From positions 20,172 through 84,171 of the forward strand of contig NZ_NINW01000033.1 in the NCBI RefSeq assembly GCF_002188465.1: DNA of 64,000 nt. The letters run 5' to 3'. Source of the stretch: Pigmentiphaga sp. NML080357. GTDB lineage: Bacteria > Pseudomonadota > Gammaproteobacteria > Burkholderiales > Burkholderiaceae_B. The translations under genes were made by a program, and so were the position numbers. Below the pieces are notes generated by a model. The model saw nothing but the letters and a program-made list of their open reading frames with translations, did no database searches and had not been told where the DNA came from. Below are positions 15,935-24,966 of this stretch, piece by piece; within the stretch, counting starts at the first letter, position 1, and the number at the start of each line of letters is the position of its first letter.

Positions 15935-16912
15935 CTATTCCCCTTTGATCCCGAACTCGGCCACGACCCGCCCGTAGAACGCGTACTCATCCCTCACGGC
16001 ATGCACGGCTTCATCCACACTGCTGCCCGAGGTCTCCACACCGGCACCGCGCATCTTCTCCTTGACGTCGGGAGCGCGCATGACCTGGCTGATCTCGCGG
16101 TTCAGGCGCTCTACCGCGGCCCGCGGCGTGCCGGCGGGAGCAAAAACCGGAAAGAATACGTTCAGTTCCACGCCCGGGATACCGCTCTCGCTCAATGTCG
16201 GCACCCTGGGCAACAGGCCGGATCGCTGCCGCTCGGCCACGGCAACGGCAATCAATTGCCCGCCGTCTATGTACTGCCCCACGCCGCCCAGCGCTCCGAC
16301 CGCCAGCTTGATCTGGCCGCTGATCGTGTCGACTACCGCCGGCATCACGCCCTTGTAGGGAACATGCGTCATCTGCGTGCCCGTGGCCTTCATGAAGAGT
16401 TGCCCGGCGATATGCTGCGGCGAGCCATTGCCGGAGGACGCATATGGCAGGCCCGGATGCTTTTTCAGATAGGCCACCAGCTCTTGTGGCGTCTTCACCC
16501 CCAACTGGGGATTCGCGAGAAGGATCACCGGCGACGAGGCGGTTCGGACGACAGGCATCAAGTCCCGCACCACGTCCACCCCGCCGCCGGCTCCTTTCGG
16601 CAGCACGTGCGGGGCTCCCAGCAAGGTACTGGGGCTCAGCAACAGCGTATGGCCGTCGGCCTCGGCACGGGCTACCGAGGCGGCGCCGATCAGGCCACTG
16701 GCGCCCGGGCGGTTGGTGACGACCACGGGCTGCCCGAGCGTGGCTGGCAGGCGCTCGGCCAGTATCCTGGCCAGCATGTCAGTGCTCGACCCCGGCGGCA
16801 CCGTCACCACGATGGTCACGGGTTTGGTCGGCGCCCAGGATTGCGCGGCAGCGGGCGTCAACTGGGTGAATGCTGCCAGGGCCATGCATACGGTGGCTAT
16901 CCGTTGTCTCAT
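15935..16912 (-). CDS. Bug-type tricarboxylate transporter receptor
   Basis: A 325-residue periplasmic solute-binding protein of the Bug (TctC-like) family. The signal peptide ends near AAAQS (residues 20-24). Family marks are KPVTIVVTVPPGSSTDMLAR, the DG pair in EADGHTLLL, and YASSGNGSPQH. No TctA/TctB membrane genes are nearby, as is usual for orphan Bug receptors. It follows the aldehyde dehydrogenase by 36 bp on the same strand and probably delivers the carbon source that operon uses. AAGGATAAGGAT precedes the ATG. Confidence 0.9.
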   Translation of the reverse strand: MRQRIATVCMALAAFTQLTPAAAQSWAPTKPVTIVVTVPPGSSTDMLARILAERLPATLGQPVVVTNRPGASGLIGAASVARAEADGHTLLLSPSTLLGAPHVLPKGAGGGVDVVRDLMPVVRTASSPVILLANPQLGVKTPQELVAYLKKHPGLPYASSGNGSPQHIAGQLFMKATGTQMTHVPYKGVMPAVVDTISGQIKLAVGALGGVGQYIDGGQLIAVAVAERQRSGLLPRVPTLSESGIPGVELNVFFPVFAPAGTPRAAVERLNREISQVMRAPDVKEKMRGAGVETSGSSVDEAVHAVRDEYAFYGRVVAEFGIKGE

Positions 16913-16948
16913 ATCCTTATCCTTGTGTGCCGGCCGCGCCGGACTGAA

Positions 16949-18406
16949 TCAGTAAGTGATGTTGATGTTCTTGCCCTGCGTGTAGGAGAGCAGCTCTTCG
17001 ATGGACTCGTCGCGCCCGATGCCGGACTGCTTGTAGCCGCCGTAGCTGGTGCCCAGGAAATGTGGCCCGGCGTTGTTCACCCAGATGAAGCCCGCCTGGA
17101 TACGGCTGGCGGCGCGGTGTGCGTTCGCCAGGTCGCGTGTAAAGACAGCGCCGGTCAAGCCGTATTCCACCGCGTTGACCTGGGCCAGCATCGTTTCCTC
17201 GTCGCTCCATTTGATGACGGACAGGACGGGGCCGAAGATCTCCTCGTTGGCGAGGCGCATTTTGGCGGTCACATCGGTGAACACCGTGGGTTCGATGAAA
17301 AAACCCTTGCTCAGCGCCGGGTCGTCCGGCCGTTTGCCGCCATATGCCAGCGTCGCGCCTTCGCTCAGCCCCAAGTCGATGTACTTCATGATCTTGTCGA
17401 ACTGGGCGCGCGAAACGATGGCGCCCATGGTCGTGGCGGGATCAGTGGGCAATCCGGGGCGATAGTGGCGTATCTTGTCCAGCACTCGCGCCACCACCTC
17501 GTCATGAACCGACTCATGGACGAACAGGCGGGAAGTCGATCCGCACGATTGCCCGCTCCAGGTGAAGTTCATGCCATGGACGGCGCCATGACTCGCGCGC
17601 TCGAGATCGGCATCGGGATAGATGATGCAGGCGTTTTTGCCGCCGAGCTCCAGTGTGATGCGCTTGAGGCGGTCCGCGCCGGCCCTGGCCACCGCACGGC
17701 CGGTCGCCACGCTCCCGATCAGCGACACGAAGGGGACGTCCGGGTGGGCCGACAAGGCCGCCCCGCACTCCGTTCCGCCGCTCACCACGTTCAGCACGCC
17801 GGGAGGCAGGATCCCGTCGATCAACTCCATCCAGCGATAAGCCGACAGCGGCGCCTGAACCGGGGGTTTCATCACGACGGTATTGCCGGCCGCCAGCGGC
17901 GCGGCGCTCTTGGCCGCCGTAAACATCAGCGGATGGTTGTAGGCCACGATGCGGCCGACGACCCCATAAGGTTCGCGTACCGACAGGTTCACGACTCCCT
18001 CCCCCATGGGAATGGTATCGCCCTTGATCTCAGTGACCAGTCCAGCGAAGAAATCGAATTGGGCGGCCGCCGCGAGCGCGTCCCGCGTCATCTCCGCCAC
18101 GGGATTGCCGCAGTTGGCTGCATCGAGCAGCGCCAGCTCGGTCGCATGGCCCCGCAGTACCGTGGCCACCTTGCGCATCAGCGCCGCGCGCTCCGCGGGC
18201 CTGGTTCGGCTCCATTCCGCGAAAGCGGCTTGCGCTGCTTGCACGGCGGCATCCACGTCCGCCGCATTGGCGTCCGCGCAGGGGCCCAGGCATTCGCCGG
18301 TAGCGGGATTCCAGGTGTCCACGTAGCCGCCCTCGGGGGCGTGCCATTGGCCGCCGTAGTAGAGGTCCCGGTGTTCAGGCAGTCGAATGTTTTGCGGTCC
18401 AGACAT
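16949..18406 (-). CDS. NAD(P)-dependent aldehyde dehydrogenase
   Basis: A 485-residue protein of the ALDH superfamily, nearest in layout to betaine-aldehyde/gamma-aminobutyraldehyde-type enzymes. The catalytic glutamate is in LELGGKNACI near residue 248 and the nucleophilic cysteine in WSGQSCGSTSRLF near 282. The cofactor-binding GSVATGRAV loop precedes them, and EEIFGPVLSV follows near 380. It oxidises an aldehyde to an acid. The ATG at 18406 has AGGAAAG upstream. Its place between a sulfatase and a Bug receptor suggests it acts on a product of desulfation; the substrate is unproven. Confidence 0.9.
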   Translation of the reverse strand: MSGPQNIRLPEHRDLYYGGQWHAPEGGYVDTWNPATGECLGPCADANAADVDAAVQAAQAAFAEWSRTRPAERAALMRKVATVLRGHATELALLDAANCGNPVAEMTRDALAAAAQFDFFAGLVTEIKGDTIPMGEGVVNLSVREPYGVVGRIVAYNHPLMFTAAKSAAPLAAGNTVVMKPPVQAPLSAYRWMELIDGILPPGVLNVVSGGTECGAALSAHPDVPFVSLIGSVATGRAVARAGADRLKRITLELGGKNACIIYPDADLERASHGAVHGMNFTWSGQSCGSTSRLFVHESVHDEVVARVLDKIRHYRPGLPTDPATTMGAIVSRAQFDKIMKYIDLGLSEGATLAYGGKRPDDPALSKGFFIEPTVFTDVTAKMRLANEEIFGPVLSVIKWSDEETMLAQVNAVEYGLTGAVFTRDLANAHRAASRIQAGFIWVNNAGPHFLGTSYGGYKQSGIGRDESIEELLSYTQGKNINITY

Positions 18407-18560
18407 ATTCAGGCTTTCCTTGGTTGACGAAGCGGCACGCGCTGGCCGGACCGTTGCCGCGAAACGGCTGACGGAATGCGGTCCATGGATTCGCGTCCTG
18501 GGCGGCGCGGCCACAGCCAAGCATCTTAGGAATGCATGGGCGCCAGCGTCCAATGGATAG

Positions 18561-18573
18561 TCCGAATACCGGA
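18561..18573. promoter_or_regulatory. Operator-like palindrome upstream of the aldehyde dehydrogenase
   Basis: TCCG-AATAC-CGGA lies in the 238-bp gap between the LysR stop and the aldehyde dehydrogenase start, followed 9 bp later by a related half-site (GATACGGATAT). LysR proteins favour such interrupted palindromes. The gap otherwise shows no gene. Confidence 0.3.
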
Positions 18574-18644
18574 AATGGACGATACGGATATTTCGGGAAA
18601 GCCCGGGGGGCGGGTTGTCCCCAAGGACGACCCGGCATCGTCTC

Positions 18645-19568
18645 TTATTGGCGGCTATCGCAATAGTTCGCGGCAAAACGCTGGCGGAACCACCGGTTGC
18701 CGGGATCGTGATGCATGCGGTCGTGCCACTGCATGTTGAGATCGATAGTGGGCAACTGGAACGGCAGGGGCACGATCCGCAGCGGCTGGCTGTGAATCAT
18801 CGAGCGGGCCGGGCCATAAGGCGCGGTCAGCACCAGATCCGACAGCGCCAAAGTCGCCGCCAGACCGCTGGAGTACGAGACACTCAGCGCGACCCGCCGC
18901 CTGACGCCCTGGCCGGCGAACTGGGTCTCGAGCAGTTGGTCGAGCGAAGCATGAATGGACGCAGCCGGCCGATAACTCACGTGCGCGGCGGAGAGATATT
19001 GCTCCGGCGTCATCGCTTCTCCGATCGTCGGATGTTCGCGGCTGATCACGCAGACCCAGTGCTCGACGAAAAGCGACTGCCGATGGAAATCGGCGCCCAG
19101 ATCGGGCAGGAACCCCACGGCCAGGTCGAGCTCCCCCGAAGCCATCGCCTCCTTGGCTTCTCGCACGGGCAGCGAAACCCCTGCCAGATCCACATGAGGA
19201 GCCTCCCTTCGCAGCAAGGCGACGAATGTCGGCAGATGGGCCTGCTGCGCGATATCGCTCAAGAGAATGCGAAAAGTCCGGCGTGCCTGCGCGGGATCGA
19301 AAACCCGGCTGCGCTCGATCGCCTGGCGGAGGCGATCGAGTGCCTCGCCTACCTCGTCGGCGATCTCCAATGCCAGCCCGGTCGGCTGCATGCCTGTCGG
19401 CGTGCGCACGAACAGCTTGTCGCCGAAGGCCTCGCGCAGGCGCTGCAGAGAGTTGCTGGTGGCCGATTGGGACAACCCCACGCGCTCCCCCGCCAAGGTC
19501 ACGCTGCGCGTACGCATCAAGGCGTCGAAGATCAGGAGCAGATTGAGATCGAGTTTGTTCAACTGCAT
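18645..19568 (-). CDS. LysR-type transcriptional regulator (NodD/NahR-like)
   Basis: A 307-residue LysR regulator. The helix-turn-helix covers about residues 1-65, beginning LNKLDLNLLLIFDALMRTRS with the VGLSQSATSNSLQRLR recognition helix, typical of the NodD/NahR/LinR branch. The effector domain follows. The start ATG at 19568 has GGGGGA upstream. It lies within a same-strand run between the sulfatase and the aldehyde dehydrogenase genes, so it probably responds to a compound handled by one or both. Confidence 0.9.
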   Translation of the reverse strand: MQLNKLDLNLLLIFDALMRTRSVTLAGERVGLSQSATSNSLQRLREAFGDKLFVRTPTGMQPTGLALEIADEVGEALDRLRQAIERSRVFDPAQARRTFRILLSDIAQQAHLPTFVALLRREAPHVDLAGVSLPVREAKEAMASGELDLAVGFLPDLGADFHRQSLFVEHWVCVISREHPTIGEAMTPEQYLSAAHVSYRPAASIHASLDQLLETQFAGQGVRRRVALSVSYSSGLAATLALSDLVLTAPYGPARSMIHSQPLRIVPLPFQLPTIDLNMQWHDRMHHDPGNRWFRQRFAANYCDSRQ

Positions 19569-19629
19569 GAGGTCCCCCGTGGCACCGTACGGCCCCGGAG
19601 GAAGCGCCGGCCTCGGCCGGCGCAGCCGG

Positions 19630-20931
19630 TCAGCGGCTCGGCATGTCCTTTTCGGTATAGACGAGCTCGCTGTTTGCCTCTGACGGGATGGGGCCGAAAA
19701 TGGCATTCCAGCGATCATACCGTGCACGCATCCCAGCCAGCTTCTCGGGATGGCGGCGCGCCAGATTGGCGCGTTCGCGCTCGTCCACCGACAAGTCGAA
19801 CAAATACTCGTTGTCCTCGATCGCCAGGTATTTCCAGTTGCCGTCTCGCATGGCCCGCTGGTTGCGGTATTTCATCCGCCAGTACATCTCTCGTGGAAAG
19901 GTCAGGGCCGGATCGCGCAGCACCGGCAGCATCGACACCCCGTCCAGCGGAAAGTCCGTATGGGCAGGCACACCCGCCGCATCGAGCATCGTCGCTGTCC
20001 AATCCATGGTCATGCAATGCTGCGCTGAAACGGCTCCCGGGGCGATCTTGCTGCCCCATTGCACGATGTAAGGCACGCGGATCCCGCCTTCGGTCAGGTC
20101 CATTTTCCCGCCCACGAGCGGCCACGAATCGGAGAACCGTTCGCCGCCATTGTCACTGGTGAAGATGACCATGGTGTCGTCGGCCAGCCCGAGCTCGTCC
20201 AAGCGCTGCAGGACCCGTCCGCAACCTTCGTCCAGGGCCTTGATCATTTCGGCGTAGACGTGGATGGAGCCGCCGTCCAGGTGCCGGATATCCTTGTCGG
20301 TCTCGGGGCTGGAGCGGCCCTGCTCGCGCGTCTCCCACGGCCAGTGCGGCGCGGTGTAGTGCAGGCTGAGAAGAAAGGGCTGGCGGTCTTCGGCGCGTGT
20401 CCGCAGGTAGGCCTCGGCCTCGTCGGTCAGCAGGTCGGTCAGATAGTGGCCGTCGTAGTTGACCGGCTCGCCATTGCGCACGAGATCGTGCTTGCCCATG
20501 CGGTCCACGTGGCTGAAATAGCTGACGCCGCCCGACAAAGGACCGATGTGATACTCGTATCCGCTCTTCTGCGGGCCAAAGTGAGGCGGGTAGCCCAGGT
20601 GCCACTTGCCGATCAGCGCGGTGCGGTAGCCATGGTCGCGCAGCAGCGAGGGCAAGGTAGGATGCGCCGGCGGCAGGCCGATTTCCGTGCTGCCGCGAAA
20701 CTTGCCGGTCATGGGCTCTTCGGCGGCGCCGCGCAGGCGGTATTGGTAGCGGCCGGTAATCAGGCCGAACCGGGTGGGCGAACACACGGGCGAGTTGGAA
20801 TAGCCCTGGGTGAAGCGGATGCCGCGCGCGGCCATGCGGTCCAGATGGGGCGATACCGGCTGGCGCCCGCCATAGCACCCCAGGTCGGCATAGCCGAGGT
20901 CGTCGGCCAGGATGAAGATGAAATTGGTCAT
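19630..20931 (-). CDS. Sulfatase (formylglycine-dependent, arylsulfatase-like)
   Basis: A 433-residue sulfatase. The C-x-P-x-R signature is C50-SPTR, where the cysteine is converted to formylglycine after translation. Metal ligands D10-D11 are in FILADDLGYADLG, and the second metal site is FTSDNGGERFSD near residue 250. GKWHLG near 110 is the conserved lysine/histidine segment. There is no signal peptide, so it should act in the cytoplasm. It is unlike choline sulfatase (BetC). It starts 25 bp after a Bug receptor gene. An upstream in-frame GTG at 20952 is an alternative start. No formylglycine-generating enzyme is in the window. Confidence 0.88.
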   Translation of the reverse strand: MTNFIFILADDLGYADLGCYGGRQPVSPHLDRMAARGIRFTQGYSNSPVCSPTRFGLITGRYQYRLRGAAEEPMTGKFRGSTEIGLPPAHPTLPSLLRDHGYRTALIGKWHLGYPPHFGPQKSGYEYHIGPLSGGVSYFSHVDRMGKHDLVRNGEPVNYDGHYLTDLLTDEAEAYLRTRAEDRQPFLLSLHYTAPHWPWETREQGRSSPETDKDIRHLDGGSIHVYAEMIKALDEGCGRVLQRLDELGLADDTMVIFTSDNGGERFSDSWPLVGGKMDLTEGGIRVPYIVQWGSKIAPGAVSAQHCMTMDWTATMLDAAGVPAHTDFPLDGVSMLPVLRDPALTFPREMYWRMKYRNQRAMRDGNWKYLAIEDNEYLFDLSVDERERANLARRHPEKLAGMRARYDRWNAIFGPIPSEANSELVYTEKDMPSR

Positions 20932-20956
20932 ACGAACTGGTCTTTTTCCCACGTGA

Positions 20957-21925
20957 TCAGTCGACGGTCATGCCGGCCGACTTGATGATTTTCGCGTAGC
21001 GCGCCCGCACTTCGGCCAGCTCCTTGGCTGCCGCCTCGCCGTCCCGCGTCTCCAGCGTAAAGTCCATGGCGCGCAGCCGCTGCTGCACGTCGGGCTGCGC
21101 CAGGACCTGCTGGATGGCCTTGCGCAGCGCCTGCACGACGGCATCCGGCGTCTGCGACGGTACCATCGCAAGATACAACACATCCTGCTTGACGTCGGGG
21201 TATCCCAGTTCCGCGGTGGTCGGCACGGAAGGCAGCAGCGGCGAGCGCTGGCTGCCGGTCACCGCCAGCGCCTTGAGCGTGCCCACGTTCACGTGCTGCA
21301 ACAGCCCCGGCGTGGCCAGCGCCGCCGCCTGCACCTCGCCCGACACGAGCGCGAGGACGGCGGGCGCATTGCCGCGGTACGGGATGTGGTTGATCTTCAT
21401 GCCGGTCGCCTGCGACAACATGCTCAGGCTCAGGTGGCCGGGCGAGCCGTTGCCGGCGGAACTGAAGGTGATCGGGTCCTTGTGGCCGCGTTCGACCAGG
21501 CCCTTGAGCGTGTCGGCCTTGGCCGAGGGGTGGGCGGCGATCAGCATGCCCGAGGAAGCCAGCCGCATCACCGGTTTCAATTGATCGAGCCCGAACCCCA
21601 GCGACGAATAGAGGCTGGGATTGACGGTAAAGGTCGAGTCCAGCCCGATCAGGACGGTGTAGCCGTCCGGCGCCGCGTTGGCCACGGCGGCGGCGCCGAT
21701 GTTGCCGCCGCTGCCCGTCTTGTTCTCGACCACGAAAGGCTGCTTGAAAATGGCGTTCAGGCGCTCGGCCATCATGCGCGCCATGATGTCGAGCGGGCCG
21801 CCGGCCGTGAAATTGACGACGAAACGCACCGGCTTGTCCGGATAAGCCGCCTGGGCCGTGGCCGCGCCGGACGCCACGGACAATGCAAACGCCACGCCGA
21901 GTGCGCGGACCATGGTTTTCAGCAT
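20957..21925 (-). CDS. Bug-type tricarboxylate transporter receptor
   Basis: A 322-residue periplasmic receptor with a signal peptide ending near ATAQA (residues 22-26). Family marks are KPVRFVVNFTAGGPLDIMAR, NAAPDGYTVLIG and FSSAGNGSPGHL. It is the first gene of the minus-strand run that continues with the sulfatase, with 25 bp between them, so it is a candidate receptor for the sulfated substrate or its acid product. AGGAGGAG precedes the ATG. It is divergent from a LysR gene. Confidence 0.9.
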   Translation of the reverse strand: MLKTMVRALGVAFALSVASGAATAQAAYPDKPVRFVVNFTAGGPLDIMARMMAERLNAIFKQPFVVENKTGSGGNIGAAAVANAAPDGYTVLIGLDSTFTVNPSLYSSLGFGLDQLKPVMRLASSGMLIAAHPSAKADTLKGLVERGHKDPITFSSAGNGSPGHLSLSMLSQATGMKINHIPYRGNAPAVLALVSGEVQAAALATPGLLQHVNVGTLKALAVTGSQRSPLLPSVPTTAELGYPDVKQDVLYLAMVPSQTPDAVVQALRKAIQQVLAQPDVQQRLRAMDFTLETRDGEAAAKELAEVRARYAKIIKSAGMTVD

Positions 21926-22049
21926 GTCGAAACTCCTCCTGGATGTGGAAATGCCGCCCTGTCGGGGACATCCTCTCTGGCCCCATCATAGAAGCGCAGG
22001 CGGTAATATTGGTTGATCTTTTCGCAAATTAATTGAGAAAAAGGAAATC

Positions 22050-23006
22050 ATGCTGCGCGTCCTCGACCCTCGCCTGCGCCTGCGGCACCTGCAGTGTCTG
22101 GTTGCCCTGGCCAGCCATCGCAGCGTGCTGAAGGCCGCCGACGCCCTGGCCCAGACGCCGTCCGCCGTCTCCAAGAGCCTGGCCGAACTGGAGGCCATTA
22201 CCGGCGAAACCCTGGCGTTGCGGCACCGCAAGGGGCTGGAGCTCACTCCGGCGGGCCATATCCTGCTGCGCCACGCGGCCCAGGCCATCGGCGCGCTGCG
22301 CGACGGCTTCGAGCTGCTGGGCGCGGGCGAGAAGGCGCCCGAGCACATCCGCATCGGCATTCTTCCCACCGCCGCGGCGACGCTGGTCCCCAACGCGATC
22401 CGGCAGATGCAGGCGCGCTATTCCCATCTGGTCGTGACCGCCCACGGCGGCACCAACGCCGACCTGCTGGTGCGCCTGAAATTGCGGGAGCTGGATCTGG
22501 TGATCGGGCGGATCAGCCACCCTTCCGAAATGGTGGGCATCTCGTTCGAGCACCTGTACATGGAACCACTGGTCATGGCGGTGCGCCCGGATCATCCCTT
22601 GCTGGCCTCCGCCACGCTCGAACCGGCTGACGTGCGGGCCTACCCCCTGGTGCTGCCGATGAAGGGCACCTACATCCGGCCGGCCGCGGAGACCTTCCTG
22701 CAATCAAGCGGCATCGGCATCCCGCAGCAACTGGTGGAAACGCTCTCCTCCACCATGGCGCGGACACTGATGCGCACCGGAGACGCCATATGGTTCGTTC
22801 CCTACGGCGTGATCGAGATCGACCTTGACCAGGGAGAGGCGCAAGCGCTGCCGGTGGACACCAGCCCCACCTCGGCGGCCGTCGGGCTGACGACGCTGGG
22901 CACGGAAGAACTGCCGGAGAGCGTGCGGCTGTTCATCGACGTCTTGCGCGAGGTGGCCGGCGAGATGCGCAACCGCAACCGGCGCTCGTTGTTCGAACGC
23001 CGGTGA
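22050..23006 (+). CDS. LysR-type transcriptional regulator (PcaQ/GbpR-like)
   Basis: A 318-residue LysR regulator whose start (RLRLRHLQCLVALASHRSVLKAA) and AQTPSAVSKSLAELE recognition helix resemble the PcaQ/GbpR/CbbR-like branch. The effector domain begins near IRIGILPTAA. The ATG at 22050 has AAGGAAA upstream. It is divergent from the Bug-sulfatase run, the standard layout for a LysR regulator and its target. The 124-bp gap holds an AT-rich block (21998-22040) that could be the shared control region. Confidence 0.9.
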   Translation: MLRVLDPRLRLRHLQCLVALASHRSVLKAADALAQTPSAVSKSLAELEAITGETLALRHRKGLELTPAGHILLRHAAQAIGALRDGFELLGAGEKAPEHIRIGILPTAAATLVPNAIRQMQARYSHLVVTAHGGTNADLLVRLKLRELDLVIGRISHPSEMVGISFEHLYMEPLVMAVRPDHPLLASATLEPADVRAYPLVLPMKGTYIRPAAETFLQSSGIGIPQQLVETLSSTMARTLMRTGDAIWFVPYGVIEIDLDQGEAQALPVDTSPTSAAVGLTTLGTEELPESVRLFIDVLREVAGEMRNRNRRSLFERR

Positions 23007-23016
23007 GGCCGCGCGA

Positions 23017-24006
23017 TTAATCGCCCCTGAATCCGGTTGCCGAAACGATCTTCTTCCAGCGTTCGGCCTCGGCCGCGATCATGCGCCGCGCATCCTCGGC
23101 ACTGGTGCCCGAAATGCTGAAGCCCGCTTCCTCCAGCCGCTTGCGCGCCTCCGGCGATTGCACCGCGGCAACCGCCTTCGCATTGAGCCCGGCAACGACG
23201 GACTCGGGCGTTCCCGCCGGCACGAACAGCGCGAACCAGGCCGAGAAGTCGGCCTTGGGATAGCCCGCCTCGGCAAAGGTGGGCACCTCCGGCAACAGCG
23301 GCGAACGTTGCGGCGCGGTCGTCGCCAGCGCGCGCATCTTGCCGCCCTTGACCTGGGCCGTGGCCAGGGCCGTGGACATGAACACCGCATTGACGTCGCC
23401 GCTGACCACCGCCGACACCGCATCGCCCGTGGCCCGGTAGTGAACGGGCTCGATCCGGAATCCGCCCTGCTCGGCGAACATCTCGGCCCCGAAATGGCCC
23501 GGCGTGCCCGCCCCGAACGTGCCGAAGTTGACCTTGTCCCGCGACCGGGCCGCCTTGACGAACTCCGCCACGGACCGTGCCGGCGACTGGTTCGGCACGA
23601 CAAGAATGAAATCCGTCTTGACCACCTCCGACACGGGGACGAGTTCGCGCGCCGGGTCGTAGCCCAGCTTGGAAAACGCCGCCGGGGCAATGCTGATGGC
23701 GCTCACGTCGGCGACCAGCACGGTGTAGCCGTCGGGCGGGCTCTTGGCGACGAACTGAGCGGCGATCTGTCCTCCCGCTCCCGCGCGGTTCTCCACGACC
23801 ATGGGCTGGCCCAACAGGTCGCCGAGCTTCTGCCCCAGGGTGCGCGCCAGGATGTCGGGCCCCGTGCCCGGCGCGAATCCCACGGCAAGGCGGATGGGGC
23901 GCGCGGGATAGGTCTCGGCCGCCGCGGCATGGCCGGGCAGCCAGGCGCCCGCCATGGCGGCCATCCAGCCGGCAAACAGGCGGCGCGATAACGATGCGGT
24001 ATCCAT
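23017..24006 (-). CDS. Bug-type tricarboxylate transporter receptor
   Basis: A 329-residue periplasmic receptor. The start MDTASLSRRLFAGW with twin arginines could be a Tat-like or ordinary signal; cleavage is likely near HAAAAE (residues 26-31). Family marks are RPIRLAVGFAPGTGPDILAR, PPDGYTVLVAD and FGTFGAGTPGHFG. It is the last gene of the CoA ligase-crotonase-SDR run, 45 bp after the SDR gene, and is convergent with the LysR gene. It probably binds the acid that the operon degrades. Confidence 0.9.
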   Translation of the reverse strand: MDTASLSRRLFAGWMAAMAGAWLPGHAAAAETYPARPIRLAVGFAPGTGPDILARTLGQKLGDLLGQPMVVENRAGAGGQIAAQFVAKSPPDGYTVLVADVSAISIAPAAFSKLGYDPARELVPVSEVVKTDFILVVPNQSPARSVAEFVKAARSRDKVNFGTFGAGTPGHFGAEMFAEQGGFRIEPVHYRATGDAVSAVVSGDVNAVFMSTALATAQVKGGKMRALATTAPQRSPLLPEVPTFAEAGYPKADFSAWFALFVPAGTPESVVAGLNAKAVAAVQSPEARKRLEEAGFSISGTSAEDARRMIAAEAERWKKIVSATGFRGD

Positions 24007-24050
24007 GAATGTCGTCTCCTCTCGTAGTCGATAGCGGTGTTGCGGACGCT

Positions 24051-24965
24051 TCAAGGCATGGGCGGCAGGCCCACGCTCTCCGGATGGCTCCCGACGGTTG
24101 CCGGCCAGGCTTGCGCGATGGCTTCCGCGCTCCATCCGCCATCGCGGAACGCGCAACGGATCTCTTGCGGATGGGACCAGAGGCTGAGTCTGTCGCCGCC
24201 GAGGCCGATGCACTGGCCGGTGATGTGGGCGGCCAGGTCCGATGCCAGGAACACCACCAGCGGCGCCACGTCCTCGGGCGATCCCATGCCTGCTCCCTTG
24301 CGCAGCGAATCGGGCAGCGGTTCGCCCCTGGCAAGCGCCTCGGCGTAGGGCGCGAACGCGGGCATGGTCGCTACCATGCGGGTCAGCGCGACCGGAACGA
24401 TGGCGTTGACCGTGATGCCCGATCTGGCGCACTCCATCGACCAGGTCCGCGCGAACGATGCGATGCCCGCCTTGGCCGCCGCATAGGCGGTCTGTCCCGG
24501 GTTGCCCCGCTGCCCGGCCGGCGAGGCGACCAGCACCAGCCGCCCCGGGCTTTCCTGGGCCCGCATCTGCCGAACCGCGGCCCGTGCGCAGGTGAAGGTC
24601 CCTCGCAGGTGCGTCGCCACGACACTGTCGAAATCATCGTCGGCAAGTTTCCAAAGGACTCGGTCGCGCAAATTTCCCGCGTTGGCGCAGAGTATGTCGA
24701 GACGGCCGAAGCTGCGCACGGCGGTGGCCACCAGCCGCTCCGCGGCCTCTGTCTCGCCAACCGGCACGGCCTCGGCCACGGCCTTGCCGCCTTGCGCGCA
24801 TATCGCCGCCGCGGCTTCGTCCGCGGCTCGGGCGTCGACGTCGTTCACCACCACCGCGGCTCCCGCGGCAGCCAGCGAACGGGCGAATGCCAGCCCCAGT
24901 CCCCTGCCGCTGCCGGTGACGATCGCCACCTTCCCGTCCAGCCTGACAGCTCGTTCAAGCCCCAT
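24051..24965 (-). CDS. SDR family dehydrogenase (3-hydroxyacyl-CoA type)
   Basis: A 304-residue short-chain dehydrogenase. The cofactor motif is TGSGRGLGLA near residue 18. The NANAG-like strand is CANAGN near 94. The catalytic serine is in VASPAGQRG and the YxxxK pair in YAAAKAG near 160. It carries about 50 residues beyond a standard SDR, resembling the dehydrogenase unit of multifunctional peroxisomal beta-oxidation enzymes. In context it would oxidise a 3-hydroxyacyl-CoA formed by the crotonase. GGGGAGGTGAG upstream of its ATG overlaps the crotonase end. Confidence 0.85.
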   Translation of the reverse strand: MGLERAVRLDGKVAIVTGSGRGLGLAFARSLAAAGAAVVVNDVDARAADEAAAAICAQGGKAVAEAVPVGETEAAERLVATAVRSFGRLDILCANAGNLRDRVLWKLADDDFDSVVATHLRGTFTCARAAVRQMRAQESPGRLVLVASPAGQRGNPGQTAYAAAKAGIASFARTWSMECARSGITVNAIVPVALTRMVATMPAFAPYAEALARGEPLPDSLRKGAGMGSPEDVAPLVVFLASDLAAHITGQCIGLGGDRLSLWSHPQEIRCAFRDGGWSAEAIAQAWPATVGSHPESVGLPPMP

Positions 24966-24966
24966 C

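Noticed and set aside
19630..20931. Choline sulfatase (betC) beside a betaine-aldehyde-type dehydrogenase.
   Set aside because: The sulfatase sequence is of the arylsulfatase type and lacks the BetC start and signature; no choline dehydrogenase or BetI-like regulator is present.
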